A DNA stretch of 64,000 nt, taken from NCBI GenBank assembly GCA_965230495.1, contig OZ246004.1, positions 1 to 64,000 on the forward strand, read 5' to 3'. The notes below the pieces were generated by a model, which ran no database searches, was not told the origin of the DNA, and saw only the letters and a program-made list of their open reading frames with translations. The stretch comes from JACJYM01 sp965230495. GTDB taxonomy: Bacteria; Bacteroidota; Bacteroidia; Chitinophagales; Saprospiraceae. Made by a program: the position numbers and the translations under genes. Shown piece after piece: positions 58,237 through 64,000 of this stretch (position 1 is its first letter; every line of letters starts with the position of its first letter).

Positions 58237-60987
58237 CTATGACACATATAATTTAATAATTGTCTCTGTACCATTGGTACCAATTCTATTCTTAATTATC
58301 AAACCTCCTTCTCGTCGATTAAAAATATTAATACTTTCTTCTACGATTTTTAAGGATGATTTTCGTATTACATTATTCTCCTTCAATCCAATTCCATTAT
58401 CAACTATTTGCACGATAAGACAGTTTTCGTATGTTATCTCAATATGTATTTTTAGTACTCTGTTGTCTAGGTTTCGATTATGCTTGATTGAATTCTCAAT
58501 AATCGGTTGAATTATCATAACAGGTATTTCAATTTCTATGAGGTTGTTTTCGGAGATACTACGCGTGTCGACCTTTAAATCTATTTTATTAACATTTCTT
58601 AGGGATTCGATATTTACGTACGACTCAATAAACTGTATTTCTTTGGAAAGATTAATTGTTGAATGGTTTGAATATTCATAAAGAATTTTTAAAAAAGAGG
58701 TGAAGGATTCTAAAATGATCTTGGCTTTTTTTCTATCTCCGTAAATCAGTTCTTTGCTCACAAATTGTAAATAATTCCCAATTAAATGTGGGTTAAGGCT
58801 GAATTTTTTATCTCTCAAATAAAGGTCCTCAATTTGAGACTCAAGTCTTAAAATGGTATGTGAGTGTTTTTTTTTGGTAAGGTTTCTATTAAAAAAATAA
58901 AATAGTATTAGAATAGAGATTATACCTAAAGCCAAGAAGGGAGTAACTCTTAAATCCTGAGTTCTATCGAAGTCAATTCTTAATTCCTGAGAATTTTTTA
59001 GATTGAAATAAAAAGGAGAATATGATAAATTAAATGTATGTGATCCATCCTTCATATCTTCTATTACGATCATGTTATCATTCGAATATTGGATGGAATC
59101 ATTTCCAAATTTATAATAGAATCCAACATTTTTTTTGTGATGCTGTGACTTAAGATGTATTTCAATAAAATCTTCATTTCCTCTTATGTTTAGTTTTGAG
59201 CCAAGAGGAATCGTTCTATTTTCATACACAATTTTATCTATTTTTGGGTGGACGTCATATTTGCTTTTTAACCATAACTCCTTGTGGATAGAGAAGGTGT
59301 TTTTTTGGTTTGATATTAGTAACGTGTCATTGGTTATGATAAAGTCATTAATGAAAAAGTCATCATTGTCGTTATAATTCCAGAAATATATCGAATCCGA
59401 ATGAATGTCATAAATGAGAAGTGTATTGGAAATGTTGAAAACCTCATAAGATTCATTCCTTTTGAGATTAAGTATTTCTGAGGCAGAAATGAAGTGATTT
59501 TCGGCGAACTGAGATTCGGAAAACGCTTCTTGTAATTGTTTGTTAAGAAGTAGCTCATGATTAGTCACGGCAGAGTTTTTCTCTATAAATTCGTGTTTAG
59601 CCAACTCAAATTTGTCAGTAACATAGTAAATGTTTTCATCTCCCAATAACCATATTTTACCCTCAAAATTGAACAACCTTGTAAACGAATTTTTCAAAGG
59701 AATTTTAATCACTTTAGATGAGTCACTCAACAAGTCTTTAAAATTATATATGAACAAATAGTTTTTAAAAAATAGATAGATATGATCTTCAAACCCTATG
59801 ATATTTTTATAATATCCTTTTAGTCTACTTACTTCTTGAAGGTTATGATCGAGAATAATAAGCTCAAAATCAGTACTTAGTAGTATATAATCTTTATAAA
59901 AAGAAGTGTATGCTATTTCTCTTTCACATTCATATCTTTTTATCACATTTCCATTGGAATACTCATTGATTAAATTTCCGTTGTTAATGATTAGAAGTTT
60001 ATTCTTCCAGAAATAAAACTTTGAAAAGGTATCGCCTAAATACCTATGATATTCTAATTCTTGCTGGGAAGTATGTAAAACCTTAAATAATTTAGCATTA
60101 TTCGTGGCAACCCAAAATTGGTTCGAGGTTTTGCTTGGTTGATAGATATCATTTATTTGATATTCTTTCATAAATGACGGGAGAGTTTCACCTTCCAATA
60201 CATCTAGTTGATTAAAATAGTCTACAGCTAAAAGGTTTGATTTAGTTTTAAAAACCCTTCGATATTGCCTTGGCAAGATTTTAGTTCGGAGTACATTTAG
60301 ATTATTATCGATAATTTTCAACTCCTTTTTTCTCGTCAGTATATAGAAAGTGTCATTATAAAAACATATGTGTCTGTCCTCGACGTGACCTTCTTTGATT
60401 CTTATAAAGTCTTTAGTTAATGGGTTTAACTTGATAAAGCTGCTCTCTTTAAGAAAGAAAAAATAATTATCTAGAATTTTTAGACTGATGTATCTATCAC
60501 CATAATTTTTGAGAATAGGATTAGAAAGGGTAATACTGAAATCATCTGTTTCTAACGGTATATTTTCTAGGAAAACCTCAGAATGCTTAAAAGCCAATAC
60601 AATTTTATCTAAATAGAAATCAAAAAGATAAACTTCTCGACCTTCCGGAAATGTAACCAATTCAACACGATTATTCCTAACCCTTCCAATCTGACCACCA
60701 TAGTTCAAAACCCAAATATGACCATAGTTATCTTTTTTTACAGAAATAATAAATGGATCACTAAGATTGGATATGTTGATTTTGGAAAATTCGTAATTAT
60801 CAAATTTGTATAAACCTTTATCGGTACCTATCCATTTTACATCATCATCGTCTGCAACAATCTGATATATTTCGTTGGCGTCCAACCCGTCTTTTTTCGA
60901 ATAAGAAAAGTACTGGGGTGTTACCTTTTGGGTCGAGCCTAAGGTCATTGTTATAGAATACATTGCAATCAGAAAAAGATACTTCAT
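58237..60987 (-). CDS. Propeller-sensor LytS-like histidine kinase (copy 2)
   Basis: 916 residues with the same layout as copy 1: signal peptide, propeller blades (DDDVKWIGTDKGLYKFDN near 50, GHIWVLNYGGQIGRV), Y_Y_Y-like domain, one membrane helix (VTPFLALGIISILILFYFF, about 680-700), His734 in NPHLIGNYL, and IENSIKHNR plus DNGIGL in the ATPase domain. Alignment by eye shows similarity over the whole length (EIYQI, GNYL, VSKEL, SYVNIESLRN, EIPVMIIQPIIENSIK), so the pair arose by tandem duplication. The propellers have diverged more than the kinase parts, suggesting different ligands. First gene of the operon; 71 bp before copy 1. Confidence 0.9.
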   Translation of the reverse strand: MKYLFLIAMYSITMTLGSTQKVTPQYFSYSKKDGLDANEIYQIVADDDDVKWIGTDKGLYKFDNYEFSKINISNLSDPFIISVKKDNYGHIWVLNYGGQIGRVRNNRVELVTFPEGREVYLFDFYLDKIVLAFKHSEVFLENIPLETDDFSITLSNPILKNYGDRYISLKILDNYFFFLKESSFIKLNPLTKDFIRIKEGHVEDRHICFYNDTFYILTRKKELKIIDNNLNVLRTKILPRQYRRVFKTKSNLLAVDYFNQLDVLEGETLPSFMKEYQINDIYQPSKTSNQFWVATNNAKLFKVLHTSQQELEYHRYLGDTFSKFYFWKNKLLIINNGNLINEYSNGNVIKRYECEREIAYTSFYKDYILLSTDFELIILDHNLQEVSRLKGYYKNIIGFEDHIYLFFKNYLFIYNFKDLLSDSSKVIKIPLKNSFTRLFNFEGKIWLLGDENIYYVTDKFELAKHEFIEKNSAVTNHELLLNKQLQEAFSESQFAENHFISASEILNLKRNESYEVFNISNTLLIYDIHSDSIYFWNYNDNDDFFINDFIITNDTLLISNQKNTFSIHKELWLKSKYDVHPKIDKIVYENRTIPLGSKLNIRGNEDFIEIHLKSQHHKKNVGFYYKFGNDSIQYSNDNMIVIEDMKDGSHTFNLSYSPFYFNLKNSQELRIDFDRTQDLRVTPFLALGIISILILFYFFNRNLTKKKHSHTILRLESQIEDLYLRDKKFSLNPHLIGNYLQFVSKELIYGDRKKAKIILESFTSFLKILYEYSNHSTINLSKEIQFIESYVNIESLRNVNKIDLKVDTRSISENNLIEIEIPVMIIQPIIENSIKHNRNLDNRVLKIHIEITYENCLIVQIVDNGIGLKENNVIRKSSLKIVEESINIFNRREGGLIIKNRIGTNGTETIIKLYVS

Positions 60988-61035
60988 TTTTAAATACTAA
61001 TTCTATAAGCAAGTGTTTTTTCAAGTTTTGTTACG

Positions 61036-61043
61036 CAAAAATA
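61036..61043 (-). promoter_or_regulatory. TAnnTTTG-type -7 box of the kinase operon
   Basis: Minus-strand tatttttg, exact consensus match 48 nt upstream of the ATG at 60987. No clear -33 TTG at about 20 nt distance. Confidence 0.35.
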
Positions 61044-61168
61044 AGGTATTTGATCGAGCTTAAGTCTTGGGTTTTAAAAACCAAACACCTTAATCCGAGC
61101 AAATACGCGATAACAAAAAAGTCTAAGTTTATATTATGAAAATATTTAATATTTAAAAGGTGCAGGAA

Positions 61169-61176
61169 TACTTTTG
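61169..61176 (+). promoter_or_regulatory. TAnnTTTG-type -7 box (tacttttg)
   Basis: Exact consensus match, same 8 bases as at 31326. If used, it starts a transcript near 61182 with a leader of about 345 nt before the glycine-rich protein gene, containing the nested inverted repeats. -33 element not seen. Confidence 0.35.
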
Positions 61177-61216
61177 TTGCGTCTGCTATGTAGGAGTAGA
61201 CCCACCAATTTGGGAA

Positions 61217-61299
61217 TGTTAGATCCTTGATAAATGATTTTAGGATGACTTTGAAGCTTTAATAGTGAAGTCATCTATTAATGTTAAATGAATCTAACA
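61217..61299. repeat. Nested inverted repeats
   Basis: Outer arms tgttagat (61217-61224) and atctaaca (61292-61299), inner arms gatgactt (61244-61251) and aagtcatc (61268-61275); both pairs are perfect 8-bp matches. They would form a two-tier stem in RNA or a cruciform in DNA. No T-tract follows, so this is not a simple terminator. Confidence 0.5.
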
Positions 61300-61526
61300 C
61301 CAAACACTAATGAAAACTAGTATATGCTTTTATCTTAAAAAGGCCATCATTCTATTTGTCTTAGACCACATTTATATTTTCTATAAAGATGTTATGCTCA
61401 AAGGAGTGACTCCCTCTAAAGAATTTCATGCAATCCATTCCGCAATTGGGTCAGGTAACATTGTATGTTAAATGACCTGACTTAATACGAGACGAGCAAT
61501 TTATTACTACAAGTCAAACTTCAAAA

Positions 61527-63599
61527 ATGCTATTCTTAAATATGAACGATCAAATGATTACATTGAAAAATTATGGGATAATGATCCAAACAGCAAAGTG
61601 TGTACTGGTTTTTTTCTTAGTACTATTTTTATCAATATTACATCAACTCAATGGGCAGTCGGTAGCTACTACTAATACAGGTGATGTAGGATTTATATCT
61701 GTTCCCGATGATTGGTATGTCGTTGCTGGTTCTACGGATATCAGTGATGCCAATGGTGCGGCAGGTACAACCCCGTCTTGCGATTTAATGCCTGAACCTC
61801 CTCCTCCTGATGGAGCAACACAATGGATGTCGGGGTTTTCCAATCCTGCAGGAAATTCGGAAATATCGGCAACCATGATTACTGGGCTCGTGATAGGAAA
61901 AACCTATTCAGTTCCTGTTAATATAATGAGGTTTAACACAAGAAGTTTTATTCCGGGAACCTTTGATTTGGAGTGTCAAGATTGGGTAGGAGATATTTTA
62001 CCTTATAGAATAGGAAGTGAGAATAGATTTTTTGATATTCAAGATGAGTCAGTATGGTATTCAGAAAATATTGTTTTCGTTGCTGATCAAACGGAAATGG
62101 AACTGAGAATCGGGGGAACGGTAACTGACGCTATTAGATGGCATTTTTCTCTTAATTCCCCTATTACATGTCAAGATTGTGGAGGAGGAGGGTGCACTAT
62201 AGTTTATGATTATACCGGTGATGATCAGACATTCACGGTTCCTGATGGAGTTACTGAAATAGAGGTAAAATTATGGGGTGCTGGAGGATCATGTAATAGA
62301 GCTGCAACCGGAGGCGGACCTATAGCAACAACTGGTGCTGGTGGTGCTGGTGGCTTTGTGTCTGGAACCATGTCAGTGTTTTCTGGAGACCAATATACAA
62401 TAGTTGTGGGAAGAGGAGGTTTATGGGCTGGAAATCAGGAAGTTTATTATGGTGGTGGTGGTGGAAGTAATAATGGATCAGGAGGCGGTAGAGCAGCCAT
62501 AAGAACTCCCGGCGTGGCTGGTGTAGAATTGGTAACTGCAGGTGGAGGAGGATCATCGGGTCCAAACAATATTGCTCATTCATGTGTAAACGCTGGGGTA
62601 CAAGGCTGCTATGGTGGAGCTGGAGGTGGAGATGTTGGTGGAGATTGTATGTGTTTTGGATCTACCGTCGCAGGCACTGGTGGTAATACTACTACCATGA
62701 CAGGTGGATCTGGACATTCTCCAAATGGTCAAAATGGAAGTCAATTTAATGGAGGTATTGGTCCTTTTGAAACAGGTGGCAATTCTGGCGGCGGTGGCGG
62801 TGGTGGTTACTATGGTGGTGGCAGCGGTAGATCGTCTTTTACTTTTAGTCCCTGTACCTCAAATGAAACCGGAGGAGGAGGTGGAAGTAGTTATACAGGT
62901 GGACTATCAGCTGTATATCAAAATCTACAGGGAAATGGAGCAGTACCTCAAATGACAATGGATCCCGATTATTCTGGAGATATTGGAACTGGTGGCGTTG
63001 GCCCAGGAGGAGATAATGGAGGCCATGCACGAGTAGTGGTGATATATAACATACCAGAGATTTGTGATAACGGTGTGGATGATGATTGCGATGGTGATAT
63101 TGATTGTGATGATTCTGATTGTCAGACAGCACCAGAAATTTGTGATAATGGGATAGATGATAACTGTGATGGAAATATTGACGAAAACTGCTGTACGGAA
63201 GGAAAGATAGTTTTATTAAAAACTAACGTACAGGGATGCCCCGATCATATTTTGGTGGACTTAAAGGTATTCAACGAAGGAATGTCACCTATTCCTGCTG
63301 GCACTCCGGTTGCTTTTTACGATGGCGATCCTACGCAAGCTGGATCTTCTTTCTTGGGTGTTTTTAACATTACTGATGTTAATGCTGGAGCTGTTAAAAG
63401 ATTCAATTCTGTGGATATAGGAACGTGCTCAACAAATGGAGAACTAATATTTGCAGTTTTAGGGGCTAATGGCAGTGAGATGCTTCCCTTGGATCTTAAT
63501 ACAGACCTTCCCAACGCTTCTTATACAGATTGTGATTACAGCAATAATATTAGTTCAATCAAATTGAATATTAAGTGTGGTAGAATAATAACCGATTAA
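61527..63599 (+). CDS. Exported glycine-rich protein with MopE-type motifs
   Basis: 690 residues from the ATG at 61527; the hydrophobic signal (CVLVFFLVLFLSILHQLNGQ) begins near residue 24, so the real start may be Met10 (61554) or Met19 (61581). Domains in order: a beta-sandwich-like part (about 45-215), a glycine-rich domain (about 225-515, many GGGG tracts and GAGG turns), two copies of the putative metal-binding motif EICDNG(V/I)DD(D/N)CDG(D/N)ID (about 515-560, as in MopE), and a CARDB-like C-terminal domain (about 565-680). No T9SS sorting domain at the end (IKCGRIITD). Probably a surface or extracellular protein; 34 bp before the next SdrD-type gene, likely one transcription unit. Confidence 0.8.
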   Translation: MLFLNMNDQMITLKNYGIMIQTAKCVLVFFLVLFLSILHQLNGQSVATTNTGDVGFISVPDDWYVVAGSTDISDANGAAGTTPSCDLMPEPPPPDGATQWMSGFSNPAGNSEISATMITGLVIGKTYSVPVNIMRFNTRSFIPGTFDLECQDWVGDILPYRIGSENRFFDIQDESVWYSENIVFVADQTEMELRIGGTVTDAIRWHFSLNSPITCQDCGGGGCTIVYDYTGDDQTFTVPDGVTEIEVKLWGAGGSCNRAATGGGPIATTGAGGAGGFVSGTMSVFSGDQYTIVVGRGGLWAGNQEVYYGGGGGSNNGSGGGRAAIRTPGVAGVELVTAGGGGSSGPNNIAHSCVNAGVQGCYGGAGGGDVGGDCMCFGSTVAGTGGNTTTMTGGSGHSPNGQNGSQFNGGIGPFETGGNSGGGGGGGYYGGGSGRSSFTFSPCTSNETGGGGGSSYTGGLSAVYQNLQGNGAVPQMTMDPDYSGDIGTGGVGPGGDNGGHARVVVIYNIPEICDNGVDDDCDGDIDCDDSDCQTAPEICDNGIDDNCDGNIDENCCTEGKIVLLKTNVQGCPDHILVDLKVFNEGMSPIPAGTPVAFYDGDPTQAGSSFLGVFNITDVNAGAVKRFNSVDIGTCSTNGELIFAVLGANGSEMLPLDLNTDLPNASYTDCDYSNNISSIKLNIKCGRIITD

Positions 63600-63633
63600 A
63601 AAATAAAATCTCAGAATAACTAAAGAACTCATA

Positions 63634-64000
63634 ATGAAAATTATAAAGTTATTGATAGTAATGCCCGTAATGATAGTAGGCATTATTGTAAAAGGCCAAA
63701 ATTGCAATACTTTCAACACCATAGGTGGAAAGATTTATATAGATTACAACTTTAATGGACTTAATGATGAATCACTCAGTCCCGTGGAGGGAGTAACTGT
63801 AGAAGCTTATGATGCCACCGGAAACATAATAGCCAGTGATGTAAGTAATTCGTCAGGTGAATACACGCTTGCTGTTCCAGATGGTTTAAGAGCGAGGGTT
63901 GAATTTACCAATATACCTGATGGCTTGAATGATGGTTATTTTGGTGCTGATAATATGACTACGGTTCAGTTTATTACTAGTCCAAATTGTGATGCAGATG
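63634..64000 (+). CDS. SdrD-B-type surface protein, N-terminal part (3'-truncated by window)
   Basis: ATG at 63634, open to the window end (122 codons visible). A signal peptide (MKIIKLLIVMPVMIVGIIVKGQ) is followed by an SdrD-B/Cna-B-like domain: GGKIYIDYNFNGLNDE, VEGVTVEAYDATGN, SGEYTLAVPDG and VEFTNIP. In this phylum such a beginning is typical of long DUF11/SdrD repeat proteins with a T9SS tail, so this may be a relative of the giant protein at the other end of the window; the rest is not visible. It follows the glycine-rich protein gene by 34 bp and is probably co-transcribed. Confidence 0.85.
   Translation, partial: MKIIKLLIVMPVMIVGIIVKGQNCNTFNTIGGKIYIDYNFNGLNDESLSPVEGVTVEAYDATGNIIASDVSNSSGEYTLAVPDGLRARVEFTNIPDGLNDGYFGADNMTTVQFITSPNCDAD

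Larger units (their letters stand above)
60988..61526. other. 539-bp intergenic region with inverted repeats
   Basis: Lies between the divergent kinase operon and the glycine-rich protein gene. Contents seen: candidate -7 boxes on both strands (61036-61043 minus, 61169-61176 plus), a nested pair of 8-bp inverted repeats (61217-61299), a 53-codon ORF at 61310-61471 that I do not support as a gene, and a 7-bp inverted repeat gtcaggt/acctgac (61450-61456 with 61475-61481). No tRNA or known riboswitch recognised. Confidence 0.6.

Noticed and set aside
61310..61471. 53-codon ORF (MKTSICFYLKK...) in the large intergenic region
   Set aside because: Short, no domain or homolog recognised, overlaps inverted repeats; not supported without conservation or expression data.

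Overview
This window looks like a chromosomal segment of a Bacteroidota bacterium, most likely a Saprospirales-type marine or environmental member (the order is inferred, the phylum is well supported). The evidence is a type IX secretion (T9SS) C-terminal sorting domain on at least two proteins, an S46 dipeptidyl-peptidase, a type III glutamine synthetase, LytS/LytTR-type signalling with beta-propeller sensors, SdrD-B/DUF11 giant surface proteins, absence of clear Shine-Dalgarno sequences, and several TAnnTTTG-like -7 promoter boxes. I saw no rRNA, tRNA, IS element, prophage or CRISPR array.

Region 1 (1-21,777) is the 3' part of one enormous gene. Its reading frame is already open at the left edge, so the gene starts upstream; at least 7,239 residues lie in the window. 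The protein has a near-symmetrical plan: Cys-containing Ig-like N-terminal material, three related short units, 11 DUF11 repeats with acidic linkers, a block of 24 Cys-framed 76-residue units arranged as eight A-B-C triplets, another 11 DUF11 repeats, four SdrD-B (Cna-B-like) domains, a FN3-like module and a T9SS sorting domain. A strong terminator follows.

Region 2 (21,802-27,034) is a compact operon: a di-heme cytochrome c peroxidase/MauG-like lipoprotein, a lipoprotein that I read as a copper-amine-oxidase-fold protein lacking all copper ligands, a secreted probable beta-propeller protein, and a ThiF/MoeB-rhodanese fusion. A possible small RNA unit and two small genes (one a zinc ribbon) follow. 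This is the most unusual gene combination in the window.

Region 3 (27,024-37,205) is mostly housekeeping: pyrD, a small conserved protein, rnr with an upstream partner, a UPF0104/LPG-synthase-like membrane protein with OsmC, a His-rich lipoprotein with a small outer-membrane-type protein, glnN and a GNAT acetyltransferase.

Region 4 (37,368-45,754) holds an S46 peptidase with the Arg that marks Asp/Glu-specific DPP11 enzymes, a BNR/sortilin-type T9SS cargo, and the tightly overlapping set mgsA-uvrC-rRNA methyltransferase.

Region 5 (45,855-54,580) contains exported proteins: an S37 peptidase, an L-domain/LRR-like protein, a beta-propeller protein coupled to an unknown secreted protein, a WG-repeat protein, then an RluA-family pseudouridine synthase.

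Region 6 (54,593-60,987, minus strand) is a signalling operon: two paralogous propeller-sensor LytS-like histidine kinases followed by one LytTR response regulator. Region 7 (60,988-64,000) has a 539-bp noncoding stretch with nested inverted repeats, a glycine-rich/MopE-motif/CARDB-like exported protein, and the N-terminus of another SdrD-B-type surface protein running off the right edge. The window is therefore flanked on both sides by SdrD-type surface proteins.
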